Positions 36,425 through 44,952 of a stretch of DNA of 64,000 nucleotides are shown in pieces (the first letter of the stretch is position 1; each line of letters opens with the position of its first letter). The stretch is taken from the NCBI RefSeq assembly GCF_003194625.1, contig NZ_QHKX01000001.1, positions 124,001 through 188,000 on the forward strand, read 5' to 3'. The position numbers and the translations under genes were made by a program. Under the pieces are notes generated by a model. The model was not told the origin of the DNA and searched no databases. It was given only the letters and a program-made list of their open reading frames with translations. The DNA comes from Nocardioides solisilvae. GTDB taxonomy: Bacteria > Actinomycetota > Actinomycetes > Propionibacteriales > Nocardioidaceae.

Positions 36425-37753
36425 ATGTGGGAGCAGGCGGGTGGTGAGCACCCGATCACCCGTGCGGTGGCGATGATCGACGCCGCGCTCGACTTGGCGG
36501 CGTCGGCGGATCCGATGTTCCTGTCGGCCCAGGCTCAGCGGGACGCGCTCCTGAATCTGACTCGGGTCGTTGACGGGGTGGAGTCGCTGCGGATGCGGGT
36601 CATGGGTGCCGTGGGAGCGCCCGGGGGTGTCGCCGAGACCGACGGAGCCCGGAGCGTCGCGGGGTGGCTCGACGCCCGGGCGCGGACCGGGTACGCCGCC
36701 GGCCGCGCGGCGGAGAAGCTCGGCGAAGCGCTGGCCTCCCGCTGGCACCTCGTGGCCGAAGGGCTCGTGTCCGGGGCGGTGAACCTCCCGCAGGCGCAGG
36801 TGATCGTGAAGGCCCTGGACAACCTCGTGGTCGACCCTTTGCCCGGAGAAGAAGTGCCCGCCGAGGTGCTCGCCCGAGCGGAGGCGCACCTGGTGGACGC
36901 CGCCCGCAAGTTCAACCCCAAGCAGCTGGAGACCCTCGGCGCGAAGATCCTGCAGACCGTCGCCCCCGAGACCTGCGACGAGCACGAACGCAAGCTGCTG
37001 GAGCGAGCCGAACGCCGGGCGAACGCGGCGACGAGGTTGAGCATCCGTCGCCGCGGCGACGGGGCGTCGAACCTCAGGGGCGTGGTCCCCGACCACGTCG
37101 CGGCCCGGCTCAAGACCATCCTCGAGGCGTGGACCTCCCCCAAGCAGGACGACGGCAAGGAAGCCGGTGCCGCCACCTCGCTCGGGTCGTTCAATCACAT
37201 TGATCCCGCCACCGGGGAACGGCTCCCCCAGGAGCGGTTGCAGGGGTTGGCGTTCTGCGCGTTCCTCGAGGCCGCCGACCCCCACCGGATCCCGGCCCAC
37301 GGGGGTGCGGCCACCAAGATCCTGGTCACCCTCGACTACGAGAAGCTGCGCGACCAGCTCGGCACGGGGTGGATCCTCACCAACGGCGAGGACCTCACCG
37401 AGGTCACCGCCCACACCATCCGGCGGATGGCCTGCCAGGCCGAGATCATCCCCGTCGTCCTCGACAGCGACGGGGTGCCGTTGGCCATGGGCCGCACGAG
37501 CCGGTTCTTCAAGATCTGGCAACGCGACGCCCACATGCTCACCCACCAGACCTGCCAGACCGTCGGCTGCTCGGTCCCCGCGCAGTGGTGCGAAGCCCAC
37601 CACGGCGGCGCCAACCCCTGGGTCGGCGGCGGCAACACCGACCTCGACGAGCTGGTCCTCCTGTGTCCCTTCCACCACCACAAGGCCCACGACCCCGGCT
37701 ACACCACCCACAAGCACGCGAACGGCGACGTCAGGTTCCACCGCCGGACGTAA
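36425..37753 (+). CDS. DUF222 and HNH endonuclease domain protein (13E12 type)
   Basis: 442 residues: an N-terminal DUF222 region and a C-terminal HNH nuclease. The zinc/HNH part has C377, C382 and C389, H391-H392 (CEAHHGG), Asn404 (GGNTDLDE), C414 and H417-H419 (CPFHHHKAHD). Such genes are multicopy in many actinobacteria and may be mobile or repeat-associated; their role is unsettled. The start ATG at 36425 (MWEQAGGEHP) is preferred over an upstream GTG at 36353 because the domain begins here. It is followed by 85 bases and then the thioesterase gene. Confidence 0.85.
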   Translation: MWEQAGGEHPITRAVAMIDAALDLAASADPMFLSAQAQRDALLNLTRVVDGVESLRMRVMGAVGAPGGVAETDGARSVAGWLDARARTGYAAGRAAEKLGEALASRWHLVAEGLVSGAVNLPQAQVIVKALDNLVVDPLPGEEVPAEVLARAEAHLVDAARKFNPKQLETLGAKILQTVAPETCDEHERKLLERAERRANAATRLSIRRRGDGASNLRGVVPDHVAARLKTILEAWTSPKQDDGKEAGAATSLGSFNHIDPATGERLPQERLQGLAFCAFLEAADPHRIPAHGGAATKILVTLDYEKLRDQLGTGWILTNGEDLTEVTAHTIRRMACQAEIIPVVLDSDGVPLAMGRTSRFFKIWQRDAHMLTHQTCQTVGCSVPAQWCEAHHGGANPWVGGGNTDLDELVLLCPFHHHKAHDPGYTTHKHANGDVRFHRRT

Positions 37754-37838
37754 GCCGCGGACCCAGGCCGGCGGACCCGAACCGGAGCCCGCTCGGCCGG
37801 GTGGCGGACCGCCGACGCGGGCCTGCTTCAATCCTCTG

Positions 37839-38669
37839 GTGGACCTGGCCTTCTTCCGCCCCGACGGCGACCGACTCGTCCCCCTCGACCTCGCGCGCAG
37901 CATGTGGCGCGACGACCAGATGCACGGGCTGGCGGTCAGCGGGGCGCTCGGACGCGCGATCGAGGCGCGCGGCCTGGCCGCCGGGCGGCCCGAGCTGGTC
38001 CCGGCCCGCTACACCGTCGACCTCTTCAGGGCCGCCACGATGGAGCCCTGCGAGCTGGAGACCGAGGTGGTCCGCGAGGGGCCGCGGCTGATGCTGGTCG
38101 ACGCCGTGCTGCGCCAGGGCGGCGAGCCCGTGGCCCGGGCGAGCGCGGTGCTGCTGCGCCGCACCGAGGTGCCGGACGGCGAGGTCTGGTCCCCCGACGA
38201 CGTGCCCGCCCCGCCGCCCCTGGACGTCGCCCCCGACGAGGACACCCCGCGGCTCCCCTTCTTCCACAGCGCCGCCGGCTGGTCCCAGGACTTCGGCCAG
38301 CACCAGAACGCCTCCCGCAAGCAGACGTGGCAGACGGGGCTGCCGATCGTCCTCGGCGAGCAGCCGTCCCCCTTCGTGGCAGCCGCGAGCATCGCCGACG
38401 GCGCGAGCCTGGTGACCAACTGGGGCACCCGGGGCGTGCAGTACATCAACACCGACATCACCCTCTCCATCGCGCGACCCCCGGTCGGGCTCCAGATCGG
38501 GCTGGTCGCCACCGACCACCACGCCAGCGACGGGATCTCGGTCGGCTCCGCCACCGTCTACGACCGCCGGGGCGCGTTCGGGGTCGCCACGGTGACCGCG
38601 CTGGCCAACAGCCGCCGCACGGTCGACCTCTCCGACGGCATGGACTACCAGCGGGGGCCGAAGCGATGA
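37839..38669 (+). CDS. Double-hotdog acyl-CoA thioesterase, candidate DHNA-CoA hydrolase
   Basis: TesB-like protein of 276 residues. Hotdog 1 is about residues 15-115 (MHGLAVSGALGRAIE at 28-42) and hotdog 2 about 145-265 (YINTD at 202-206, TDHHASDGISVGS at 225-237). GTG at 37839 has a possible -10 TTCAAT six bases upstream. It overlaps menA by 4 bases (ATGA), so both are made together. The menaquinone pathway needs a thioesterase between MenB and MenA, and none of the known MenI types is seen here. That role is inferred from position. A general fatty acyl-CoA thioesterase is the alternative. Confidence 0.82.
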   Translation: MDLAFFRPDGDRLVPLDLARSMWRDDQMHGLAVSGALGRAIEARGLAAGRPELVPARYTVDLFRAATMEPCELETEVVREGPRLMLVDAVLRQGGEPVARASAVLLRRTEVPDGEVWSPDDVPAPPPLDVAPDEDTPRLPFFHSAAGWSQDFGQHQNASRKQTWQTGLPIVLGEQPSPFVAAASIADGASLVTNWGTRGVQYINTDITLSIARPPVGLQIGLVATDHHASDGISVGSATVYDRRGAFGVATVTALANSRRTVDLSDGMDYQRGPKR

Positions 38670-39544
38670 GCGGACCGAGCGCTGCCGACTGGTGGGCGGG
38701 CGCCCGTCCGCGCACCCTCCCCGCGGCGGTCGCGCCGGTGCTCGCCGGCACCGGGGTGGCGACGTACGCCGACGGGCTGGTGTGGTGGAAGGCCCTGCTG
38801 GCCCTGGTGGTCAGCCTCGCGCTGCAGGTGGCGGTCAACTACGCCAACGACTACTCCGACGGGATCCGCGGCACCGACGAGGACCGGGTCGGCCCGATGC
38901 GCCTGGTCGGCTCCGGCACCGCCTCCCCCGCGGCGGTGAAGCGGGCCGCCTTCCTCGCCTTCGGCGTCGCGGGCGTGGCCGGACTCGTGCTGGCCGTGAC
39001 CACGGCGTGGTGGCTCGTCGCGGTCGGGGCCGTCTGCATCCTGGCGGCCTGGTACTACACGGGCGGCACCCGCCCCTACGGCTACCTCGGCCTCGGCGAG
39101 GTGATGGTCTTCGTCTTCTTCGGACTCGTCGCCGTCGTCGGGACGACCTACGTGCAGACGCTCACGTGGGAGTGGCCGGCGCTGTACGCCGGCGTGGGCG
39201 TCGGCGCGCTCGCCTGCGCGATCCTCGTGACCAACAACCTGCGCGACATCCCCACCGACCGGGAGTCGGGGAAGATGACGCTCGCCGTCCGCCTCGGCGA
39301 GGAGCGGACCCGGCTGCTCTACGTCCTGCTCGTCGCCGCGGCCGCGGTCGCCGTCGTCGCGGTGGCCGCGAGCACCCACTGGTGGGTGCTGGCGGCGCTG
39401 GCGTTCGTGGTGCCGATGCTCCCGGCGCTCCGCACGGTCCTGAGCGGGGCGAGGGGCCCGGCGCTCATCCCCGTCCTGGCGGCCACGGGGACCGGCCAGC
39501 TCTGGTGGGCCGGGCTGGTCGTCGTCATGCTCCTCGTGCCCTGA
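38666..39544 (+). CDS. menA: 1,4-Dihydroxy-2-naphthoate polyprenyltransferase (MenA)
   Basis: Membrane UbiA-family prenyltransferase of 292 residues with about nine helices. It attaches the polyprenyl tail to DHNA with decarboxylation. The first Asp-rich motif is NDYSDGIRGTDEDR (61-74), the second is NLRDIPTDRESGK. The prenyl donor probably comes from the synthase coupled to nuoN. ATG overlaps the thioesterase stop. It is followed by a short repeat and hairpin. Confidence 0.94.
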   Translation: MSGPSAADWWAGARPRTLPAAVAPVLAGTGVATYADGLVWWKALLALVVSLALQVAVNYANDYSDGIRGTDEDRVGPMRLVGSGTASPAAVKRAAFLAFGVAGVAGLVLAVTTAWWLVAVGAVCILAAWYYTGGTRPYGYLGLGEVMVFVFFGLVAVVGTTYVQTLTWEWPALYAGVGVGALACAILVTNNLRDIPTDRESGKMTLAVRLGEERTRLLYVLLVAAAAVAVVAVAASTHWWVLAALAFVVPMLPALRTVLSGARGPALIPVLAATGTGQLWWAGLVVVMLLVP

Positions 39545-39590
39545 CCCGGCGCCCTGACCCAGCGCCCTGACCCGGCCCACCCTTGCCGGG
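39541..39590. terminator. Three 13-base tandem repeats and a hairpin between menA and the acetyltransferase
   Basis: CTGACCCGGCGCC recurs three times (39541-39578, the second and third copies slightly changed), beginning at the menA stop codon. The last copy supplies the left arm of a stem, CCCGGC (39571-39576) with GCCGGG (39585-39590). Placed between convergent genes, it probably ends both transcripts. The stem is short, so strength is uncertain. Confidence 0.45.
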
Positions 39591-39594
39591 CGCG

Positions 39595-40890
39595 TCAGAA
39601 CGACGTGCGCGACCAGGGGGTGGGGCCGCCGTCGGCCATCCGCGCCCACGACGCGAGGGCGCCGGGGTCGCCGGTGATCCGGCCGGCCGCGACGAGGGTG
39701 CCGACCCCGACCCCGCCCAGGTAGAGCGCCGAGAGGGTGGAGACGTCGGTCCGGACCTCCGACCCGTCGCCCGACCCGCCGACCGCAGAGACGGTCGCCG
39801 CCCCGTCGCGCACCGCGACGCGCCACCGGCCGGTCGCGTGGCCGAGCGGGTCGGCGACGTCGAGGACGACCTCCCCGTCGCCGTACCAGGGCCGCGCCTC
39901 CAGGCACCGCGGCACGTCCAGCACCCGCAGCCAGATGTGGTCGCGCACCCCGGTCACCCGGCGGGTCTGCGGGTCGGCAAGCGCCCACGTGAGCGGGTCG
40001 TCGGGCGAGGTGGTCGCCCGCACCACCTCGGTGAGGTCGATGTCGGCCAGGAAGCGCCACAGCGCCAGCTCGGCGCGGGGGGTGAGCCCGACGAGGTCCT
40101 GGACGCGCACCGTCCGGGGCCGGTCCCAGCCCTGGTGCCGGTAGAGCACGTAGCCGTCGGGGGTGCCGTCGGCGTCGAGGTGGACGGCTCCGCGGAGCCG
40201 GGGGTCCGGCTGCTGGTCCTCCCAGTTCCACTCCCCGCGGCTCATCGCCTCGTAGAGCGCCGGCCGCGAGACCGACCCGCGCGCGGTCCGGTGCCAGGCC
40301 TCGAAGAGGTCGCGCGAGAGCGGCCACAGGTCGGCGGGGTCGAGCACCTCGAGGCGGCCGTACCGTTCCTGTCCCGGCAGCGCGAAGCGGCTGCTCACGT
40401 CGACCTCGACGTCCGCGCGCCAGGTGGCCACGCCGAAGCCGAACCGGCCGTAGATCGCCCCCTCCGAGACGGTGAGGCCGGCGAGGGGCCGGCCCTGCTC
40501 CACGGCGTGCTGCAGGTCCTCGGTCATCAGCCGGCGCAGCACGCCCTGGCGGCGGTGGGCGGGGCTGACGGTGACGTCGGTGACCATGTGCAGCGGCAGG
40601 GGCGCGCCGCCCGTGCTCAGCTCGCCCGCGAACGACGTGAAGGTCGCGACCGGCGCCGGGCCGGCGCCGTACTCCCCCTGCGGCACCCAGGCGCCGCTGA
40701 GCCGCGGGGCGTCCGCCACGGTCGCACGCAGCCAGCGCGCGTAGGGCTCGTCGCCCAGCGGGGCGTCGTGGAAGCCCCGCGACACGGCGTCCGCGAAGGC
40801 CCGCAGGCGGGTGCGGCCCTGCCCGGCCGGATGCTCCTGCTCCCCCGTCGCGGGGTCGTGGGGATCGAGGGTCGCGAAGTCGAGGTGCAC
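39595..40890 (-). CDS. Eis-like GNAT acetyltransferase
   Basis: 431 residues arranged as in mycobacterial Eis: an N-terminal GNAT domain with the acetyl-CoA loop DVTVSPAHRRQGVLRRLM, a second GNAT-like domain and a C-terminal SCP2-like domain. The conserved Tyr of IYGRFGFGVA, the general acid in Eis, is present. The protein ends in Phe, whose terminal carboxylate is the base in Eis. Eis acetylates aminoglycosides and other amines, but the natural substrate here is unknown. The start at 40890 is chosen because TAGCGT (40903-40898) lies seven bases upstream; GTG at 40899 would add three residues. Confidence 0.85.
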   Translation of the reverse strand: MHLDFATLDPHDPATGEQEHPAGQGRTRLRAFADAVSRGFHDAPLGDEPYARWLRATVADAPRLSGAWVPQGEYGAGPAPVATFTSFAGELSTGGAPLPLHMVTDVTVSPAHRRQGVLRRLMTEDLQHAVEQGRPLAGLTVSEGAIYGRFGFGVATWRADVEVDVSSRFALPGQERYGRLEVLDPADLWPLSRDLFEAWHRTARGSVSRPALYEAMSRGEWNWEDQQPDPRLRGAVHLDADGTPDGYVLYRHQGWDRPRTVRVQDLVGLTPRAELALWRFLADIDLTEVVRATTSPDDPLTWALADPQTRRVTGVRDHIWLRVLDVPRCLEARPWYGDGEVVLDVADPLGHATGRWRVAVRDGAATVSAVGGSGDGSEVRTDVSTLSALYLGGVGVGTLVAAGRITGDPGALASWARMADGGPTPWSRTSF

Positions 40891-40966
40891 GGGGGTCACG
40901 CTACGTCGGCCCCGCGCGTCGCCGCACCGGGGTTTCCGCCGGCCCCGACTAGGGAGCGGGAGCCGC

Positions 40967-41230
40967 TCAGTCCTCCTCGCCCGGCTCCTTGCGGTTGGCC
41001 TCGAAGGCGGCGCGCGACCGGTCGGCGCGCTGCTGGATCCACAGGGCGGCGGCCTCCCGCTGGCGGGCCAGGAGGAACCAGGAGGAGACCCCCGACAGGA
41101 GCAGGGCGACCACGGCGGCCCAGAGCAGCGGGACCTCGTCGGTGACCAGCGACCAGATCCCCGCCACCACGAGCAGGCAGGCGAGGAAGAGGACGAGGCG
41201 CATCACGTTGTAGACGAGGAACGGCTTCAC
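40967..41230 (-). CDS. DUF4229 small membrane protein
   Basis: 87 residues with two predicted membrane helices (about 5-27 and 34-54) and a charged C-terminal half (WIQQRADRSRAAF to EPGEED). It matches the actinobacterial DUF4229 pattern; the function is unknown. GTG at 41230 is six bases after TAGGCT, which suggests a leaderless mRNA. It diverges from the 69-residue gene at 41275. Confidence 0.8.
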   Translation of the reverse strand: MKPFLVYNVMRLVLFLACLLVVAGIWSLVTDEVPLLWAAVVALLLSGVSSWFLLARQREAAALWIQQRADRSRAAFEANRKEPGEED

Positions 41231-41236
41231 GGGTCC

Positions 41237-41268
41237 AGCCTAGGCGCCGACCACCCTCGTCCTACATT
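41237..41268. promoter_or_regulatory. Back-to-back leaderless promoters for two small membrane genes
   Basis: Leftward -10 TAGGCT (41242-41237) is six bases before the GTG at 41230. Rightward -10 TACATT (41263-41268) is six bases before the GTG at 41275. Both fit in a 44-base gap, so the promoters must face and partly overlap each other. Confidence 0.6.
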
Positions 41269-41274
41269 GGAGGG

Positions 41275-41484
41275 GTGCTGAAGATCCTGATCGTCGTGCT
41301 GCTGGTCGCCCTCGCGATCTACGCGGTCACCCGCCTGCTGGAGAAGCGCGGGCGCGGCAACCGCCCGGGCCCCCGGCCGCGGCAGGCGCCGCCGCGCGTG
41401 ATGGGCCCCGACGACGACCCCGACTTCCTCCGCGACCTCGAGCGGAAGCGCCGCCGTCAGGAGGACGAGCCGGAGGCGGGCTGA
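41275..41484 (+). CDS. Small single-helix membrane protein
   Basis: 69 residues: an N-terminal membrane helix (LKILIVVLLVALAIYAVT, about 2-19) followed by a basic Pro/Arg region and a conserved-looking acidic/basic motif MGPDDDPDFLRDLERKRR. No known domain. It resembles small conserved actinobacterial proteins found beside ccsB/resB. GTG start, leaderless. It overlaps the end of convergent ccsB by 28 bases. Confidence 0.7.
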   Translation: MLKILIVVLLVALAIYAVTRLLEKRGRGNRPGPRPRQAPPRVMGPDDDPDFLRDLERKRRRQEDEPEAG

Positions 41485-42542
41485 CCCGCCACCGCCGGAC
41501 CCACCGCCACGACCGCGGCCTGCACCGCGCCCCCGTCCTCCACGCCCTGGGCGTAGGAGTGCTGCGAGGTGGTGGAGAAGAAGTTGATCCCGATGAAGTT
41601 GAACCACAGGGTGGCGACGCCGACCAGGGCGAGAATCGCGGCGTTCCGGCCACGCCAGCCGGCCGTCGTCCGGGCGTGCAGGTAGGCCGCGTAGACGACC
41701 CAGGTGATGAACGCCCAGACCTCCTTGGGGTCCCAGCTCCAGTAGGAGCTCCACGCCTCGTGCGCCCAGATCGGCCCGGTGATGAGCACCGCGAAGGTCC
41801 ACACGGGGAAGCCGAAGGCGTGCATCCGGTAGGAGATCCGGTCCAGGGTCGCGGTGTCGGGCACCCGCGCCAGGTAGCCGGTGCGCGGCCCGCTGCCGCC
41901 CGCCTCCTGCGTCGCCGCGGGCCGCCCGAGCGGCTCGCCGGTCGCGACCCCGCCGGCGGGCACCGCGACTCTCTCCTCGACCCGCTCGGCGGCGCGGCGC
42001 TCCGACCGCGCCTTGAGCAGGAAGAGGGCGGAGGTGATGCCGCCGAGGGTGAAGGCCCCCGTGGCGATGATCGCCGAGACGACGTGGATCACGAGCCACG
42101 GCGAGTAGAGCGCCTCGGTGAGCGGGGCGACGGGGTCGTAGAGCCAGATCACCGCGGTCATGCTGGCGGCCAGCACGAAGCCCACGACCAGCGGCGCCAT
42201 CCAGGAGAGCTGGAAGCGGCGGTGGAGCACGAGGTAGAGCAGCGAGACGAAGAATGCCCCCGAGATCGTGAACTCGTACATGTTGCCCCACGGCACCCGG
42301 TTGGGGTCCGCGGCCATCCCGCGGCCCAGGAGCGCGACGAAGTGGACGCCCGTGGCGATCACGGTGAGCAGCACGCCGAGGCGGCCGAACATCGCGGTGC
42401 GCCCGGTGGTGGGGGTCTCGTACGACGGGATCTTGCGCAGCGCGGCCCACTCCACGAGGTGGGCGAGCAGGGCGAGGAAGTACACCACCCCGGCCACGAA
42501 GATGGCCTGGTTGCTGAGGTTCTCCCACTGGGTGTCGGTCAC
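41457..42542 (-). CDS. ccsB: Cytochrome c biogenesis protein CcsB/ResC (heme handling)
   Basis: System II cytochrome c maturation protein of 361 residues with about eight helices. The tryptophan-rich WWD-type segment WAHEAWSSYWSWDPKEVW lies near residue 265, and flanking conserved histidines (IHVVSAI, SQHSYAQ) are likely heme ligands. A hydrophilic loop (about 180-225) is lineage-specific. With ResB it exports heme and attaches it to apocytochromes. GTG at 42542 overlaps resB by 4 bases. It is last in the hemL operon. Confidence 0.93.
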   Translation of the reverse strand: MTDTQWENLSNQAIFVAGVVYFLALLAHLVEWAALRKIPSYETPTTGRTAMFGRLGVLLTVIATGVHFVALLGRGMAADPNRVPWGNMYEFTISGAFFVSLLYLVLHRRFQLSWMAPLVVGFVLAASMTAVIWLYDPVAPLTEALYSPWLVIHVVSAIIATGAFTLGGITSALFLLKARSERRAAERVEERVAVPAGGVATGEPLGRPAATQEAGGSGPRTGYLARVPDTATLDRISYRMHAFGFPVWTFAVLITGPIWAHEAWSSYWSWDPKEVWAFITWVVYAAYLHARTTAGWRGRNAAILALVGVATLWFNFIGINFFSTTSQHSYAQGVEDGGAVQAAVVAVGPAVAGQPASGSSS

Positions 42543-44194
42543 GCGTCCTGCTCCTTGCTGGCTGGTGTCTCCATGATGCCTGCCTGCACCTCGGCGAGCT
42601 CCGCCGGGACGTCCCCGCCGCCGGAGCGGTCGAGGCCGGCGATCTCCACGACGGTACGGGCGTCGTCCCCGCTGCCGGTGCGGCGGGCCCGCACCCAGAC
42701 CCGGCGGGGCCGGACGTAGAGCGAGCCGATGAGCCCGAGGAGGGCGAGGCTGACCCCCGTGAGGGCGACGAGCTTGCCGGGGGTCTGGCTGATCTGGATC
42801 CGGTTCCACCGCTCGAGCCGCTCGAACTCGACGGTCCCGAGCCCGTCGGGCAGCTCGACCTGGTCCCCCGGGCGCAGGTCGAGCCGGAACATCGACCCGT
42901 CCTCCTTCGTGACCTGCTCGGCCTTGCTCGTGTCGAGGACGTAGACCGACTGGGAGCCGGGGTCGTCCATCCCGAGGTCGCCCTTCCACACGGTCAGCGA
43001 GACCAGCGGGTCGAGGGCGTCGCCGAAGGCCGAGTAGGGGCCGATCCCGTCCTCGCCGGCCTGGAAGCCGAACGTCGGGTAGAGCTCGCCCTGCAGGCCG
43101 ATCTGCTCCGGCCGGGCATCGCTGGCCTTGACCACCCCGAAGGAGCGGAAGGTGCCGTCGGTGGGCAGGAAGATCGTCGGGCCGGTCCACGCGACGTCCC
43201 CGTTGCCGTCGCGGACGGTGATCACCGGGGCGTAGCCGTGGCCGATGAGGAAGACGTCGGTGTCGCCGATGGTCAGCGGGTGGTTGACCCGCAGGTCGTA
43301 CTCCCGCTCCGGCCCGCCCGGCTCCTCGGTGTAGGTGAGGTGGGAGACGAACTTGCGCGCCTGGCCGGCCGCCGGGCCGTCGGTGAGCCACTCGATGTCG
43401 AAGTCGGTGACGTCGAAGGCGAAGGGCTCCATCCACTCCTGGCGGAAGAGGCTGCCCGGCACGAAGTCGTCGTACAGCGTGACGTTGTTGCTGAACCCCT
43501 TGCCGACCACGACGATCGTGCCGCCCTTGTAGCCGAAGAGGCTGCCCATCGCGAACCCCACCAGGACCACGAGGATCGAGAGGTGGAAGAGCAGGTTGCC
43601 GGCCTCGCGCAGGTAGCCGCGCTCGGCGGACACCCAGCGGTCCCCGTCGGTCGAGCCTGCTCCCCCGTCGGTCGAGCCTGTCGAGACCTCGACCCGGTAG
43701 CGGCGGCCGCGCAGCACCTCCACGGCCCGGGCGAGCACGACGTCGGGCGCCTGGTCGGTCTCGTACGTCGTGTGGTCGGCCAGCCGGGTCAGGTTGCGGG
43801 GCGCCCGGGGCGGGCGCGCCCGCAGGGCCCGCCAGTAGACGCCCGTGCGGGGGATGATGCAGCCCACCAGCGAGACCATGAGCAGCAGGTAGATGGCCGC
43901 GAACCAGGGCGTCTCGTAGACGTTGAAGAGGCCGAGCTTCTCGTAGATCGGCGCCAGGGTCGGGTGCGACTCCCGCCACTGGGAGGCCTTGAGCGCGTCG
44001 ATGTCCTCCTGCGGCACCACCGACCCCGGCACGGCGGCCAGGGCGAGCAGCAGCAGGAGCACCAGCGCGGTGCGCATCGAGGTGAGCTGGCGCCAGGTCC
44101 AGCGGCCCAGCTCGCGGACCCCCAGCTCGCCGGGCCTGCGGGTCGGCTCGTCGTCGGGGGTCGTCCCCGGACGGGCCGGGTCGTGGTCGCTCAC
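42539..44194 (-). CDS. resB: Cytochrome c biogenesis protein ResB/Ccs1
   Basis: System II partner of CcsB, 551 residues, with predicted membrane helices near 45-65, 100-120, 195-215 and 480-500 and a large extracytoplasmic domain between the last two. The start is GTG at 44194, in an overlap with ccdA, giving a 35-residue hydrophilic N-terminus. A 7-residue tandem duplication (TGSTDGG/AGSTDGD) before the third helix is encoded by a 21-base repeat that looks like inserted repeat DNA. Confidence 0.92.
   Translation of the reverse strand: MSDHDPARPGTTPDDEPTRRPGELGVRELGRWTWRQLTSMRTALVLLLLLALAAVPGSVVPQEDIDALKASQWRESHPTLAPIYEKLGLFNVYETPWFAAIYLLLMVSLVGCIIPRTGVYWRALRARPPRAPRNLTRLADHTTYETDQAPDVVLARAVEVLRGRRYRVEVSTGSTDGGAGSTDGDRWVSAERGYLREAGNLLFHLSILVVLVGFAMGSLFGYKGGTIVVVGKGFSNNVTLYDDFVPGSLFRQEWMEPFAFDVTDFDIEWLTDGPAAGQARKFVSHLTYTEEPGGPEREYDLRVNHPLTIGDTDVFLIGHGYAPVITVRDGNGDVAWTGPTIFLPTDGTFRSFGVVKASDARPEQIGLQGELYPTFGFQAGEDGIGPYSAFGDALDPLVSLTVWKGDLGMDDPGSQSVYVLDTSKAEQVTKEDGSMFRLDLRPGDQVELPDGLGTVEFERLERWNRIQISQTPGKLVALTGVSLALLGLIGSLYVRPRRVWVRARRTGSGDDARTVVEIAGLDRSGGGDVPAELAEVQAGIMETPASKEQDA
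43642..43688. repeat. Palindromic repeat element inside resB
   Basis: CCCCGTCGGTCGAGCCTG occurs at 43642-43659 and 43663-43680 (period 21). The second copy runs into GGTCGAGCCTGTCGAGACC (43670-43688), an imperfect palindrome. From memory, sequences of this kind are dispersed in several actinobacterial genomes. The insertion is in frame and falls in a linker. Confidence 0.65.
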
Positions 44195-44952
44195 ACGCTC
44201 ACCTCGAAGTCGTTCTGCAGGTTGACCTGGACCCAGGTCACGAGCTCGGCCCACAGCCCGGTGACCAGCAGGACGCCGACGGCCACCAGCATGAGGCCGC
44301 CCGCCCGCATCACCCAGGCCTGGTGCCGCTTGAAGAAGGAGAAGGCGCGCATCGCCCGCCCGTAGGCGAGCCCGGCGAGCACGAAGGGCAGCCCGAGGCC
44401 CAGGGAGTAGAACCCCGACAGCAGCGCCCCGCGGCCGGCGCTCCCCTCCTGGTAGGAGAGGTTGAGGATCACGCCGAGGGTGGGGCCGATGCACGGCGTC
44501 CAGCCCAGGCCGAAGAGCAGACCGAGGAAGGGAGCGGCCGCCAGGCCCACCGCCGGCACCCGGTGGACGCGCCAGTCCCGCTGCAGCCAGGGCAGGACGC
44601 CGGCGAAGACCAGGCCGAGGACGATGGTGAGCACCCCGAGCACCACGGTGATCTGGCGCTCCCAGGTGACCAGCCAGACGCTGAGCCCGCCCGAGAGCGC
44701 ACCGAGGGCCACGAAGACGGCGGTGAAGCCGCCGACGAAGAGCAGCGAGCCGAGCAGCATCCGGCCGCGGCGCCGTTCCGCCTCCCCCGCCGCCAGGTCG
44801 GCGCCCGAGAGGCCGGTGGCGTAGGAGAGGTAGCCCGGGAGCAGCGGGATGACGCACGGGGAGAAGAACGAGACGAGCCCCGCGACGAGCGCGACGGGGA
44901 TCGCCAGGGCGAGCGAGCCGACCGCGGCCTGCTGCTCGAACCACTCAGCCAT
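44191..44952 (-). CDS. ccdA: Cytochrome c biogenesis thiol transporter CcdA
   Basis: Six-helix membrane protein of 253 residues that passes reducing equivalents from cytosolic thioredoxin to the extracytoplasmic thioredoxin-like protein. The two redox cysteines are in FFSPCVIPLLPGYLSY (helix 1) and WTPCIGPTLG (helix 4). It overlaps the end of tlpA by 8 bases and resB by 4. Function fits the adjacent TlpA and ResBC genes. Confidence 0.94.
   Translation of the reverse strand: MAEWFEQQAAVGSLALAIPVALVAGLVSFFSPCVIPLLPGYLSYATGLSGADLAAGEAERRRGRMLLGSLLFVGGFTAVFVALGALSGGLSVWLVTWERQITVVLGVLTIVLGLVFAGVLPWLQRDWRVHRVPAVGLAAAPFLGLLFGLGWTPCIGPTLGVILNLSYQEGSAGRGALLSGFYSLGLGLPFVLAGLAYGRAMRAFSFFKRHQAWVMRAGGLMLVAVGVLLVTGLWAELVTWVQVNLQNDFEVSV

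Noticed and set aside
36425-37753. HNH gene as a sign of a prophage, intron or restriction system
   Set aside because: No methyltransferase, integrase, phage structural gene or intron structure is nearby. The DUF222 domain marks the common actinobacterial chromosomal family.
34427-37903. A single leftward open frame of 1158 codons covering the peptidase and the region beyond it
   Set aside because: The upstream two thirds is antisense to the HNH gene and lacks family similarity. The signal peptide and ribosome site place the real start at 36115.
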